A stretch of 64,000 nt of DNA from Fidelibacterota bacterium (GCA_016934035.1 JAFGTP010000011.1:164535-228534); one strand, 5' to 3'. Positions 18,784 through 29,074 are shown, numbered from the stretch's first letter. Numbers and translations are program-made. The notes: generated from the letters alone by a model not told the origin.

Positions 18784-18893
18784 TTATCGGGTAAGAGACA
18801 AAAAACAGCAGGAAAGTGTCGGTGGCAATCCAGTGCACCTTTCTAAATGAAGATATTTAATGTTTTTAGGAAAATTAAATGGAGGGTATCCTT

Positions 18894-21860
18894 TTGAAAA
18901 GATTATTTTTTATTCATTTATTATTAACAATTTCTTTTTTTTCAGCATGTACTGCAGCCCTCCGTCCAGACCTCATTTATCCCCTTCAAAATTCTGTATT
19001 ATCCACAAACATGCCGACTCTACACTGGAGCCAGGTACCGGGTGAAAAATCCGAAGTCTGGATTGACGGCATTAAAATGGCGGAAATTGACAACTCTCAA
19101 AATTCATTTATTCCATTTCCGCTTTCTTTTGGAGAACATCAATGGTTTGTCCTTACTTATTGTGATGGCAAGAAGATCGAAAGTGATAGATGGAAATTTT
19201 CAATCGAAGATAAATCAATATCCTTAATCCCGGATAAAGCCATGGTTTTGCGTAATAACTGGCAAGTGAAATCTTCGCTCATCGTCGGAAATAATGGTGG
19301 ACAACTCGCAACTTCCACAACCCAAACAGATGACTGGCATAAAACATCGTTACCGGCTACAGTTTTATCAGCCCTTGTTCGAAACGGACTTTATCCAAAT
19401 CCTTATGTCGGATTGAACAATATGTTGATTCCAGATATGAGTGATTCACTGAATATTGCCTGTGATTTGCTGAAATACAGCCACATTGCGGGACAAAATC
19501 CCTGGAAAAACCCTTACTGGTTCAGGACTGAATTTTCATTGGATAAAACCTTTGAAGGTAAACGGATATTATTGAATTTTAATGAAATAAATTACAAAGC
19601 CGAAGTCTGGCTCAATGGCAAACTGGTAGCCGACACGGCAACGGTCAAAGGAATGGAACGCCAATTTCATTTTGATATTTCTGATAAAGCCAGCCCGGAG
19701 TCTGAAAATGTGCTGGCTGTGGCTATATATCCGCCGGACCATCCGGGATTGCCATCACCGCCACCCATCGAGACCTTCGCTCATCCCGGCAGAAATCTCG
19801 GTGCTGACGCTTTGATTACCAGAGATTACACCAAATGGGACGTGCTGGGCTGGGACTGGCAACCAGCTGTTCGTGACCGTGATATGGGAATTACTGAGGA
19901 GGTATATATTTCCACAGAAAATCAGTTGGAGATTCAGGACATGTACATTGCTTCGGATTTGCCACTTCCCGATACCACATTGGCTGATATTAAAATCGCG
20001 GTAAAACTGGTCAATCATTCCACAAAAGCTGAAAAATTTCAACTCAAAACCACAATCGATGATGGTGATGAAAAAATTGTCATCCAACAAAAAATCGAAC
20101 TGGCCGGGGAAACATCCAAAGTTATACATCTGGATAAAAAAACTTTTCCCCAATTACAAATCAAAAATCCGAAATTGTGGTGGCCAAGCGGTTACGGTAG
20201 GCAAAATCTATATAATGTTACAATGGAAGTGCAGCAGGGTTTTAAATCAATTGATACAGAAACTACTAGCTTTGGAATTCGTGAAGTCAGCACATATATC
20301 GGCAACAATGAGCGTGTTTATGCCATTAATGGCCGGGACATTTATCTTAAAGGTGCCAACTGGGTTATTGATATGATGCTGAATTGGAATGCGCAACGCT
20401 ATGAGGAGGAAATCCTTTTTGCGAAAGCTGCCAATATGAATTTTTTGCGGGTCTGGGGGCCGACAGGTGTGCCACCGAAGGCATTTTTTGAGGCTGCGGA
20501 TCAGTATGGTATTATGATTTGGCAGGATTTTTTGCATGACCATTGGGGCACGTTTAACAATAATGAAGATTATATGCCTGAAGAAAAACTCTATGAAAAA
20601 GCCACAATCAATGTCATAAAAAAAATCAGAAATCATCCCAGCCTTTTTACCTGGTGTGGCGGAAATGAAGGTGTCAATCCCAGAGAGAATTTGATAATGA
20701 AAAAACTGCTGCCGGAACACGACGGCCTTGATTCACGCTATTACCTGAAAACCTCAACAGGCGATGGCGTTCACGGTGGCGGGCCCTATCATACCATTCG
20801 TCCGAAAGAATATTTTCATCACCATAAAATCACCGGATTCAGCAGTGAAATCGGCCCCAGTGGTGTGCCGGTGGCAAGCAGTATGTACAAGTTTTTACCG
20901 GAATTGGGTAAAAACTGGAAAAAAGGCTATTTTCCCATAGAAAGAACTTGGACTTATCATGATGCCACTTGTCGTACCGGCAGTGATGACCGGAAATTTA
21001 CACATTATGATGAAATTGTCAGAAAGGATTATGGCTTTCCTGACAGCAATGGTGTTGACGGAGTCAGGGATTATCTGGACAAATGCCAGTTGGTGAACTA
21101 CGATGTCTATCGTGCTTCTATCGAAGCGGTGAATCAGGGATTATGGAAAGAGTCCAGTGGCTATGCTCTCTGGAAGTTCAATTCATCCTGGCCCAGTCTG
21201 ACCTGGCAGATTTTTGACTGGTATCAGGCATCTCATGCCGGATTTTATGGCACTCAAAAAGCCGGTGAAAGGGTACATGTTCAACTGAATCGTGATGACA
21301 ATACGGTATCAATTATCAATGGTGGGTGGCAAAATCTGAAGGGCGTCACTGTTGCCGCCATTTTGTACAACACGGCCTCATTGAGAATCTGGCAAAAAGA
21401 AGTTACAGCCTCTGTTCCGGATAACAGTGCTTTTCAAACAGAAATCACAGTGCCGGAAGGAAAAGACCTCAATTTTCTGAAACTCTCCTTACTGGATAGT
21501 GAGGGTAACATTTTATCGGATAATTTTTACTGGCTCCAACAGGACAATCATTTTCATGAATTGCAGCATTTACCTGAAGCGCGACTTAGTGGAGAATTGA
21601 CCGAAAAATCAGGAAAAGAAGCCAAAATCTGTGCCGTAACACTGAAAAATGAGACTGATAAAATTGCTTTTTTTCTCCATCTATCCCTGAAAAACAGTGA
21701 CACAGAAGATGAAATTTTGCCCTCTTTCTGGAGCGATAATTATTTCAGTCTTTTACCGGGAGAAGCAAAAACCGTAATCGTCCAAAGTGATACTGATATT
21801 GATGAAAATGTTTTTGTTGAGATAGAGGGTATCAATATCAAAACAATACAATTGAAATAA
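18894..21860 (+). CDS. GH2 lipoprotein glycosidase (mannosidase/exo-glucosaminidase type)
   Basis: This large GH2 protein of about 988 aa has a lipoprotein signal (LLLTISFFSAC). I chose the TTG at 18894 because GGAGGG lies seven bases before it; the ATG at 18879 is part of that same site. An N-terminal Fn3-like segment (about 20-110) precedes the GH2 jelly roll (WLNGKLVADT), the Ig-like domain and the barrel. CGGNEGVN gives the acid/base Glu, and SSEIGPSGVP is where the nucleophile Glu is expected. The overall form resembles exo-beta-D-glucosaminidase and endo-beta-mannosidase members rather than the plain beta-mannosidase upstream. The exact substrate is uncertain; a mannose- or glucose-containing side linkage of glucomannan would suit the locus. 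Confidence 0.8.
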   Translation: MKRLFFIHLLLTISFFSACTAALRPDLIYPLQNSVLSTNMPTLHWSQVPGEKSEVWIDGIKMAEIDNSQNSFIPFPLSFGEHQWFVLTYCDGKKIESDRWKFSIEDKSISLIPDKAMVLRNNWQVKSSLIVGNNGGQLATSTTQTDDWHKTSLPATVLSALVRNGLYPNPYVGLNNMLIPDMSDSLNIACDLLKYSHIAGQNPWKNPYWFRTEFSLDKTFEGKRILLNFNEINYKAEVWLNGKLVADTATVKGMERQFHFDISDKASPESENVLAVAIYPPDHPGLPSPPPIETFAHPGRNLGADALITRDYTKWDVLGWDWQPAVRDRDMGITEEVYISTENQLEIQDMYIASDLPLPDTTLADIKIAVKLVNHSTKAEKFQLKTTIDDGDEKIVIQQKIELAGETSKVIHLDKKTFPQLQIKNPKLWWPSGYGRQNLYNVTMEVQQGFKSIDTETTSFGIREVSTYIGNNERVYAINGRDIYLKGANWVIDMMLNWNAQRYEEEILFAKAANMNFLRVWGPTGVPPKAFFEAADQYGIMIWQDFLHDHWGTFNNNEDYMPEEKLYEKATINVIKKIRNHPSLFTWCGGNEGVNPRENLIMKKLLPEHDGLDSRYYLKTSTGDGVHGGGPYHTIRPKEYFHHHKITGFSSEIGPSGVPVASSMYKFLPELGKNWKKGYFPIERTWTYHDATCRTGSDDRKFTHYDEIVRKDYGFPDSNGVDGVRDYLDKCQLVNYDVYRASIEAVNQGLWKESSGYALWKFNSSWPSLTWQIFDWYQASHAGFYGTQKAGERVHVQLNRDDNTVSIINGGWQNLKGVTVAAILYNTASLRIWQKEVTASVPDNSAFQTEITVPEGKDLNFLKLSLLDSEGNILSDNFYWLQQDNHFHELQHLPEARLSGELTEKSGKEAKICAVTLKNETDKIAFFLHLSLKNSDTEDEILPSFWSDNYFSLLPGEAKTVIVQSDTDIDENVFVEIEGINIKTIQLK

Positions 21861-21871
21861 AGGGTGAAAAT

Positions 21872-23785
21872 ATGAAATATAAATGGTTGAAAACAGGTGC
21901 ACTTCTCTTGTTCATGTTAGCAGGATTGACGGCACAATTGGTGAATCCTAATTCAACTGAAGAAACCCGGAAATTAAAAGCTTATCTGGATTCTGTCTAT
22001 GGACATAAAATTATTTCAGGGCAGATGGACGACAGTTATTTAGATTATATTGTGCAAACTACCGGCGGGAAAATGCCGGCTATGATGGGCTATGATTTCA
22101 ATGGGGTTTGCCCGTCACAAGGTGGCAATCATGATGCTGCAAAGGCGATTGACTGGGTGATCAATAAAGGGGGAGTTGCCCAGTTTCAGTGGCACTGGAT
22201 TTCGCCGAATGCTGACGGAGATTTTTATTCGGATAACTTTAAACTGGATCAGGCCCTGGCGGACACCAACAGCAGTTCCTACAAAAATATGTTGCGGGAC
22301 ATTGACCTGGTGGCGGTTGAAATCCAAAAAATGCAGGTGGCCGGTGTGCCGATTCTCTGGCGGCCTCTGCATGAAGCTGAAGGTAAATGGTTCTGGTGGG
22401 GAATGTCCGGCGGAGAAGCCTGCAAAAAACTCTATCGGTTGATCTATGACCGGTTTGTCAATTATCACAATCTCAACAACCTGATCTGGGTTTGGACCAG
22501 CTATGGCAAGACTAAAGAAAACTGGTATCCCGGTGATGATGTGGTTGATATTATCGTCTGGGATTATCCCAATTACAGCAATAATAATGGTTCGTGGCAA
22601 CAGTATCAGGAATTGTTTGGCGAAAAAGGTAAGTTATTGGGTATCGGAGAAGATGGACTGGTGACAGATCCTGACATTTTGGATGAGCAACCCTGGCTCT
22701 ATTTTATGACCTGGGCATATATGGTGAAAGACCCCAGCCAAAACAATGGCAAAAATCCGAAGGATTGGCTGTCAAGGGTTTACAATGATCCACGAGTCAT
22801 TACACTTGAAGATTTACAGCCGGGATTAAAAGTCTATGCCGGAATCAGTCAGACAATTTTTGATATGGATGGTGATGGTGTGGAAACGGTGACATTGGAC
22901 GGTTCAGGCAGTTATTCCGATTCATCAGAAATTGTCAGCTATGTATGGACCGAAAATGGAAATGAAATCGCCATCGGAGAAAAAGCAGAAGTAGAATTCG
23001 GCCTTGGCGAACATGATATTACCCTGACAGTAACCACCGATGACGACGAAACTAAATCTGCAACCGTAAAAATTTCGATTCGAAAAGTGACACTCGCCTT
23101 TATGAAAGAGGTACGTGCCTCATCTGTCGAAGGCGGCTCCGGCAATGTGGCAGCCAACGCTGTTGACGGACGGCTGGACACACGCTGGGCAAGTTCCTAC
23201 TCTGACATGCAATGGTATGCGATCGATCTGGGACAAAACTATAAAATTTCCAGAGTCGTCCTCCATTGGGAAGCAGCTTCTGCAAAAGATTATTCTATCC
23301 AGGTTTCAGACAATGCAATGAGTTGGACAGATATTGTCATTAAAAATAATATGGCTGAAGGTGCCAGGGTTGATTCTCTGTTAAACCTGAATGGCGAAGG
23401 CCGATTCATTCGTATGAATGGTGTCGGACGCACCTCGGAATATGGCTATTCTATTTATGAATTTGAAGTCTGGGGGGAACCGGTGACAACCAATCTGAAA
23501 GATGATTTTGAGACCGGTGCCATTTATTATGAATTATGGCAGAATTATCCCAATCCCTTCAATCCCACAACTTCTATCAAATACACAATCGCTGAAGTCA
23601 GCAATGTCAGAATAGATATTTTCAATCAATTGGGGCAACAGGTCAGCCGCCTGGTGGATGATGTTTGTCAGCCCGGCCATTATGCTGCGGAATTTAATGC
23701 GGAAAATTTGCCCAGCGGCCTCTATTTTTATCGCCTTGAAGCAAAGAATTTTAAGCAAATAAAAAAAATGCATTTGGTGAAGTAA
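21872..23785 (+). CDS. Secreted GH26 mannanase with PKD, F5/8-type and sorting domains
   Basis: This 637-aa protein comprises a signal peptide (1-22), a GH26 barrel (about 25-310) with the acid/base Glu in RPLHEAEGKWFWWG and the nucleophile Glu in GIGEDGL, a PKD-like domain (about 318-400; TVTLDGSGSYSDSSEIVSYVWTENG in part), an F5/8 type C (CBM32-like) domain (about 405-540; NAVDGRLDTRWAS) and a YPNPFNP sorting domain. HEAEG in place of HEMN shows it is a different GH26 branch from 13067 and 15172. It starts 11 bp after the GH2 gene with a good AAGGGTG site, so it sits in the same operon. An endo-mannanase role is likely; exact product pattern is unknown. Confidence 0.9.
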   Translation: MKYKWLKTGALLLFMLAGLTAQLVNPNSTEETRKLKAYLDSVYGHKIISGQMDDSYLDYIVQTTGGKMPAMMGYDFNGVCPSQGGNHDAAKAIDWVINKGGVAQFQWHWISPNADGDFYSDNFKLDQALADTNSSSYKNMLRDIDLVAVEIQKMQVAGVPILWRPLHEAEGKWFWWGMSGGEACKKLYRLIYDRFVNYHNLNNLIWVWTSYGKTKENWYPGDDVVDIIVWDYPNYSNNNGSWQQYQELFGEKGKLLGIGEDGLVTDPDILDEQPWLYFMTWAYMVKDPSQNNGKNPKDWLSRVYNDPRVITLEDLQPGLKVYAGISQTIFDMDGDGVETVTLDGSGSYSDSSEIVSYVWTENGNEIAIGEKAEVEFGLGEHDITLTVTTDDDETKSATVKISIRKVTLAFMKEVRASSVEGGSGNVAANAVDGRLDTRWASSYSDMQWYAIDLGQNYKISRVVLHWEAASAKDYSIQVSDNAMSWTDIVIKNNMAEGARVDSLLNLNGEGRFIRMNGVGRTSEYGYSIYEFEVWGEPVTTNLKDDFETGAIYYELWQNYPNPFNPTTSIKYTIAEVSNVRIDIFNQLGQQVSRLVDDVCQPGHYAAEFNAENLPSGLYFYRLEAKNFKQIKKMHLVK

Positions 23786-23795
23786 GGAGTCGATT

Positions 23796-25304
23796 ATGAA
23801 AAATCCTGGTTATAAAAAATTTTATATTTTGTTAATGATTTTATTGGTCAGTATCACCTTTGGTAAAAACAAAAACGCTGACTGGCCCATTATTACCCGA
23901 AAAGGTGACCAACTTTATGAAGGTGACAAGGTTTTCAGATTTATGGGATTGGCGGCTCCCAATATTCAGCAGAACGAATCCCAAATTCGCAAAGACAGGA
24001 CCAACCGGTTTCCTGATGAATATGAAATTCGGGATATTCTGGAAGCATTGAACAGACTGGGTTCCCGTGCAACCCGGCCCTTTTCTTTGTCTGTTTATTC
24101 ACCTGACGATGACAATATGCCGGTTTATATTCCTGCCCGCCGGACTTACAATGAAGATGCTTTCCAATGCCTGGATCGGATTATCGCCTTGGGACATGAA
24201 TATGATGTCCGGCTGATTATTCCTTTTATCGCCTCACAATCCTTTGGTGGCATTCGCGGTGTCGATGAGTTTGCGGCTTTGGCGGGCAAAGCAGAAACCG
24301 GTGCTTTCTGGACTGACGAGGAAGTGAAGGCGGACTTCAGGCATTTTCTCGAATTTATATTAAATCGTAAAAATACGGTCAATGGCATTATGTATAAAAA
24401 TGATCCCGCAATTCTCGCCTGGCAGTTTGGCAATGAATTCGGCAGTTTTGCCGGTGACCGTGGGTTGGATTATGCAATCTGGACACCGCATATTTTAAAT
24501 TGGTGCAATGAAATGGCAGACTATATCAAAGAAATTGATCCCAATCATCTGATTATCGAAGCCGGTGGCCTACCCAAAGAAGAAATGCTGAAAAATCCTA
24601 ATGTGGACATTATCAGTGAACATTATTATGAATACTGGAACCGATTGGGTGGTCGTCCCTGGCAATTAGCACCACTTGCCAGGGAAATGAGAGAAATGTG
24701 CAAGGGTAAAAAACCGCTTATCATTGATGAATTTGGTTTGGGAACTTATGATAATATCAAAGAATTGATGGTCACTATCCGTGAAGAAAACATAGTCGGC
24801 GGACTGATGTGGAGCATTCGCGGCCGTCGCAGGGATGGCGGATGGTACTACCACAATGAAGGCGGAACATCGGTCAATTCTTACCATTATCCGGGATTTA
24901 CAGCCGGGTTTACTTATGAGGAATCACGCTTTCTGGAATTGGTCAAAGCAGAAGCCTGGAAAATTCGCGGCTTGAAAATTCCGGTGGAAAAAGTACCAAC
25001 ACCGGCACCGGTTCTGATGCAGCAGGGAGATGGATTTACCTGGCGGGGATCTGCGGGCGCTGCTTTTTACGTGATGGAACGGGCTGAAAGCAAAAAGGGT
25101 AAATGGCAGATCATTGCAACCGGTTTGCATGATTCCGTCCTGCAAAATGTGAAGGATTTCGAGCATACTGAGGCAGCGTCTGAGCCATTGGTGCTTTACA
25201 GTGATGCCACAAAAGAACCGGGAAAAAGGTATTATTATCGCCTTAAGGCCGTCAATATTGCCGGTGAAAGTGAATGTTCCGATATTCTGGAAATAGGAAA
25301 ATGA
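23796..25304 (+). CDS. GH5-type beta-mannanase
   Basis: This 502-aa exported protein has a signal peptide (1-23), a GH5 (clan A) mannanase-type barrel (about 30-400) and a C-terminal Fn3-like domain (about 405-500). WQFGNEFGS carries the acid/base Glu and IDEFGLGT the nucleophile Glu; DLLxxGxxRTRPFSL-type strand signatures (GSRATRPFSL) match the gene at 4957, to which it is paralogous. It has neither a sorting domain nor a lipobox, so it is probably periplasmic or freely released. GGAG precedes the ATG. It ends in an ATGA overlap with the next gene, a sign of translational coupling within one operon. Confidence 0.88.
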   Translation: MKNPGYKKFYILLMILLVSITFGKNKNADWPIITRKGDQLYEGDKVFRFMGLAAPNIQQNESQIRKDRTNRFPDEYEIRDILEALNRLGSRATRPFSLSVYSPDDDNMPVYIPARRTYNEDAFQCLDRIIALGHEYDVRLIIPFIASQSFGGIRGVDEFAALAGKAETGAFWTDEEVKADFRHFLEFILNRKNTVNGIMYKNDPAILAWQFGNEFGSFAGDRGLDYAIWTPHILNWCNEMADYIKEIDPNHLIIEAGGLPKEEMLKNPNVDIISEHYYEYWNRLGGRPWQLAPLAREMREMCKGKKPLIIDEFGLGTYDNIKELMVTIREENIVGGLMWSIRGRRRDGGWYYHNEGGTSVNSYHYPGFTAGFTYEESRFLELVKAEAWKIRGLKIPVEKVPTPAPVLMQQGDGFTWRGSAGAAFYVMERAESKKGKWQIIATGLHDSVLQNVKDFEHTEAASEPLVLYSDATKEPGKRYYYRLKAVNIAGESECSDILEIGK

Positions 25305-27529
25305 ATAAAATTAGATTTTTTATTAAAGTTTATCTGGTCCTGTTGGTAATTGCTTTTAATTTGCTTGCAGCTGATGTTTTAAATCGTGCGTTTATTGGCA
25401 CTGTTTATAATATTTTTCATGAAGAATATGACAGTGACGAAGCCTTCTTTGATGCGGTTGATTTTGATATGAAAAATATTGCCGATGCAGGTATAAGCCA
25501 TGTGATGGTCTTCCCCCTGGGAGAATGGAACACAAAGACCAAAAGTATTCATTGGACCCGTACGGATTATTTGATAAAAAAAATCGAGGAACTTGGGCTA
25601 AAATTTGTCCCTGTAATGCTGAAAGAGGAACAATGCAGCCATTATTTTCCTTTATGGAAATTCAGGGAAACCGCTGGATTGTGGGAACAGCATTGTCAGG
25701 ATAATGGCAATGTCAATAACCGGCAGGATGTGGATTTTGCTGATCCCCAAATTTTCCCAATACTGGAAGAGTATTTCAAAGCTGTGATTGCTCGATATGG
25801 TAATTCCAGTGCTTTAAGTTTTTACAATATCTGGAATGAACCGCATTACCATTCTAATGCACCTCATGTTATCAAAAAATTTCAACAATGGGTTTATAAA
25901 AAATATGGTACACTTGAAGCCATTAACCGTAGTTGGGGTGAAAATTATACAGATTTAAGTGAATTAACACCCTTCCTAAATGATAATTGGAATTCGTCAA
26001 TGCCACAAATTGACTGGAAGATTTTTCGCAATGAACTCAATGGTGAATTATTACGGCAATTGACGGTTATGTTGCGAAAGTACGACCGGAAACATCCGGT
26101 AAATTCCAATCCCGTGGGAACTGCATTTGCCGGTTTTGGTGACTTCGGCTATTATACTGTCGATAACTGGGCAATGACATCTCATGAAGATATCTGCGGT
26201 ATTTCATATTATCCGGACGCATGGGAAAGAGAACATGGCTTGCAGGAACATCCGCAATGGTTGCACAGTCTGACTTTTGACATCAAGCGAAGTGCTTCCG
26301 GTGAAAAAAACTATATATTAACAGAATTATATACCAATCCAAAAAACGGAATAATGCTGAATGGCTATCTGGACAGCACTGATGTTTCACTATTGGGATG
26401 GAAAGCCCTGGCCCATGATTGCAAGGGAATCATTTATTGGAAATGGAAGCCCTTTTTGCGGGGTCGTCAGTCCTTTGGAAGGGGGCTTTGTACTGCTGAT
26501 GGCACCCTTGCTTCCCGTGGTAAAGGTGCGGCGGAATTAGCGCGCGTGGTGGCCAATTACGGCGATCTGATCTACCAGGCGAAACCAGTGCCGGCCAAAA
26601 CCGCAATCATGATAGACATGGTGGGACTGTTAAAATCCCTTGAAATGGGTGGTGAAACCAGAACCCGCCAATTTATGTATATGAGCATTGCCGGCATTTA
26701 CAAAGCACTGAACGAAGCCAATATATCGGTAGATTTTCTACGGACAGACCAACCGCTTTCCGCAATGGATTTACAACAGTATAAGACGATATATTTACCT
26801 TTTCAGATTGCCATGCGTGAAAATGTGTCTGATATGCTGCAGCAATATGTGGAAAATGGTGGCTGGCTGGTGGCAGATTGTCGGACAGCAATTATGGATG
26901 AGGAAGACTCTGGATATTCTTCCACGCCGGGAGCAGGTTTACAGAATTTATTCGGTGTCGCTATTCAGGACTGGCAAGGAAAGAATGGTGAATACCAATT
27001 AATATCCAACAATAAGTTACTGCCCGATAATGTAGCAGGTGTTTATTTTCGGGAAAAATTGATAGTAAGCCCCAAAATATCTATTCATTACCATCTGAAA
27101 GAATCCAAAGAGCCTGCCATCGTTATGAATCATTTTGGAACAGGAAAAGCGATTTACAGTTCAGTTCCTCTGGGTGGTAGTTATTATCTGAATGAAACCA
27201 GTGGAATGAATGATGTGATTGTGCAATTTGCAAAAATGAGTGGTGTGTCACCGGATGCGGAATTTGCAGGAAAAGTGGATGCAAATGTTGAAATAAAACA
27301 ACACGATTACGATCAGGGGCAATTGCTCTATGTAATCAATGCCGGTTCAGAACCGTTGAAAGGGATTATCCAGATTTCATCAGAAGGGCAACGGATTGCA
27401 GAAATTTTTAATATTACCCGGGAATGCAACGCAATTTTCAAACAGGGTGAAAACCGAATCACTTTTGCTGTGGAACTGGCCCAAAAGGAATGTGCAGTTT
27501 TTATCATCAAATACATGGAGGCAAAATGA
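25301..27529 (+). CDS. GH42-like beta-galactosidase
   Basis: This 742-aa protein has a signal peptide (about 1-24). Its N-terminal barrel resembles GH42, with acid/base E180 in IWNEPHY and a likely nucleophile E342 in ILTELYTNP. Residues of about 450-640 resemble the GH42 trimerisation (glutamine-amidotransferase-like) domain (IYLPFQIAMRENVSDMLQQYV, then GGWLVAD). I chose the ATG at 25301, which overlaps the previous stop as ATGA; a longer TTG reading from 25274 adds no signal. In this locus it could remove galactose side chains, but mannan galactosyl groups are alpha-linked. A beta-linked galactose from complex galactoglucomannan, or an arabino-/fucosidase-like activity, is equally possible. 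An exported GH42 is unusual. Confidence 0.75.
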   Translation: MNKIRFFIKVYLVLLVIAFNLLAADVLNRAFIGTVYNIFHEEYDSDEAFFDAVDFDMKNIADAGISHVMVFPLGEWNTKTKSIHWTRTDYLIKKIEELGLKFVPVMLKEEQCSHYFPLWKFRETAGLWEQHCQDNGNVNNRQDVDFADPQIFPILEEYFKAVIARYGNSSALSFYNIWNEPHYHSNAPHVIKKFQQWVYKKYGTLEAINRSWGENYTDLSELTPFLNDNWNSSMPQIDWKIFRNELNGELLRQLTVMLRKYDRKHPVNSNPVGTAFAGFGDFGYYTVDNWAMTSHEDICGISYYPDAWEREHGLQEHPQWLHSLTFDIKRSASGEKNYILTELYTNPKNGIMLNGYLDSTDVSLLGWKALAHDCKGIIYWKWKPFLRGRQSFGRGLCTADGTLASRGKGAAELARVVANYGDLIYQAKPVPAKTAIMIDMVGLLKSLEMGGETRTRQFMYMSIAGIYKALNEANISVDFLRTDQPLSAMDLQQYKTIYLPFQIAMRENVSDMLQQYVENGGWLVADCRTAIMDEEDSGYSSTPGAGLQNLFGVAIQDWQGKNGEYQLISNNKLLPDNVAGVYFREKLIVSPKISIHYHLKESKEPAIVMNHFGTGKAIYSSVPLGGSYYLNETSGMNDVIVQFAKMSGVSPDAEFAGKVDANVEIKQHDYDQGQLLYVINAGSEPLKGIIQISSEGQRIAEIFNITRECNAIFKQGENRITFAVELAQKECAVFIIKYMEAK

Positions 27530-28515
27530 CATTTCTCGCATCTCAAGGCCGATATAAAAATATGACCTACAATAGAGTAGGCAAAAGTGGACTGAAACTG
27601 CCGGCCCTGTCACTTGGACTGTGGCACAATTTCGGAAGTGTTGATAATTTTGAAAATGCAAAATCCTTAATATTCAGAGCATTTGATGCCGGGATCACCC
27701 ATTTTGACCTGGCCAATAATTATGGGCCCCAACCTGGTTCTGCCGAGGAAAATTTTGGACGAATAGTGCAACAACATCTCAACCATTATCGTGATGAAAT
27801 AATCATATCTACCAAAGCCGGCTATCCGATGTGGAACGGGCCTTATGGCGATGGCGGCAGTCGTAAATATCTCATAGCCAGCCTGGACCAGAGTTTAAAA
27901 CGCATGGGGTTAGATTATGTGGACATTTTTTATTCCCATCGCTTTGACCCGGATACACCGCTGGAGGAAACCATGATGGCATTGGATCAGGCTGTAAGAA
28001 GTGGCAAGGCTCTGTATGCCGGAATCTCAAATTACGGGCCCAAACAGACTCAAAAGGCAATTGAAATTCTGACGGATTTCGGTACGCCGCTGCTCATTCA
28101 CCAGCACAAATATTCAATGTTTGTCAGGGAATTGGAAAATGGCACACAAGAGGTACTGGCCAAAAATGGAATTGGTTGTATTGCTTTTTCGCCTCTGGCA
28201 CAGGGAATGTTGACGGATAAATATTTTGATGGTATTCCGGAAAATTCCAGAGCAGCTAAAGTTACCGGCTATTTGCAAACAGATAGCATCACAAAGGATT
28301 TGTTAGAAAAAGCAAAAAAACTGAGTGATTTAGCCGGTTACAGGAACCAATCTCTTGCACAAATGGCACTTGCCTGGGTGCTGAACAACCCGGTAGTGGA
28401 TTCAGTGCTGATAGGAGCCAGCAATGTTCGACAAATTGAAGAAAATATCGAAATGCTAAAAAATGTCAACTTTTCTGATGATGAAAAGGCGACAATAAAA
28501 CAAATTCTGGAATGA
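27526..28515 (+). CDS. Aldo/keto reductase (YghZ/Kv-beta type)
   Basis: This 329-aa cytoplasmic NAD(P)H-dependent reductase is of the AKR superfamily. GKSGLKLPALSLGLWHNFG opens the barrel; the catalytic Asp and Tyr fall in FDLANNYGPQPGSAEENFG (about 60-78), the Lys in ISTKAGYPMW, and the cofactor region in the C-terminal GASNVRQIEENIE. This form matches YghZ-type enzymes, which reduce small aldehydes such as L-glyceraldehyde-3-phosphate. I chose the ATG at 27526, with GGAGG before it and an ATGA overlap with the GH42-like gene. It may detoxify reactive sugar aldehydes or reduce an oligosaccharide-derived sugar; the substrate cannot be read from the sequence. Confidence 0.9.
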   Translation: MTFLASQGRYKNMTYNRVGKSGLKLPALSLGLWHNFGSVDNFENAKSLIFRAFDAGITHFDLANNYGPQPGSAEENFGRIVQQHLNHYRDEIIISTKAGYPMWNGPYGDGGSRKYLIASLDQSLKRMGLDYVDIFYSHRFDPDTPLEETMMALDQAVRSGKALYAGISNYGPKQTQKAIEILTDFGTPLLIHQHKYSMFVRELENGTQEVLAKNGIGCIAFSPLAQGMLTDKYFDGIPENSRAAKVTGYLQTDSITKDLLEKAKKLSDLAGYRNQSLAQMALAWVLNNPVVDSVLIGASNVRQIEENIEMLKNVNFSDDEKATIKQILE

Positions 28516-28523
28516 GGTTATGT

Positions 28524-29054
28524 ATGAAAAAATATAGGATTATCATTTTAATGATTGCTGTGATGATGGTTGCATTTATGAATTGCCGGCAGCAGCAAAC
28601 AAGCGAGACATCAAGTGACCCCCAAAGCATGAAATATATATTTAATATTGAAAATTTTAAACGGTATCAATTTCCCACCCATATTAATGACTTGATTATT
28701 GACAGGGAAAAATCACAATTCTCAGAAGTTTTCATGGTTGTTTTGGAACCGGAAAAAGCGCCACCGTTGCATAAGCACGACGATACTGAACAGATTTTTA
28801 TTATGATGGAAGGAACAGGGACATTGACAATTGGTAAAGATGAGACAAAGTCCACCGTCAAGCCCGGTGATATTGTTCGGATTCCGGTTTGCACCTGGCA
28901 TTCTATCAGAGCAGATCGGGGGGAAACTGTACGTTATCTCTGCATTGACTGTTTTGGAGAACGGCCGGCAGTGGAACCTACCTGGGATCACCATGTCCGG
29001 GTAATGTGCAAAACCAATGGCTGGAATTATGACGAGGTTGTGACCGAGAAATAA
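28524..29054 (+). CDS. Cupin-domain lipoprotein
   Basis: This protein of about 176 aa has a lipoprotein signal (VMMVAFMNC) and one cupin barrel (about 60-150). PLHKHDDTEQIFIMMEGTGTL and VRIPVCTWHSI hold the His and Glu residues that bind metal in this fold. I prefer the ATG at 28524, five bases after GAGGT; the ATG at 28512 overlaps the stop of the reductase gene. It lies in the operon between the reductase and a DUF5060/GH5-type gene. A membrane-tethered cupin could be a sugar-binding, isomerase or lyase-type protein; I cannot say which. Confidence 0.8.
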   Translation: MKKYRIIILMIAVMMVAFMNCRQQQTSETSSDPQSMKYIFNIENFKRYQFPTHINDLIIDREKSQFSEVFMVVLEPEKAPPLHKHDDTEQIFIMMEGTGTLTIGKDETKSTVKPGDIVRIPVCTWHSIRADRGETVRYLCIDCFGERPAVEPTWDHHVRVMCKTNGWNYDEVVTEK

Positions 29055-29074
29055 ACCATAAAAAAGAGAAGATC

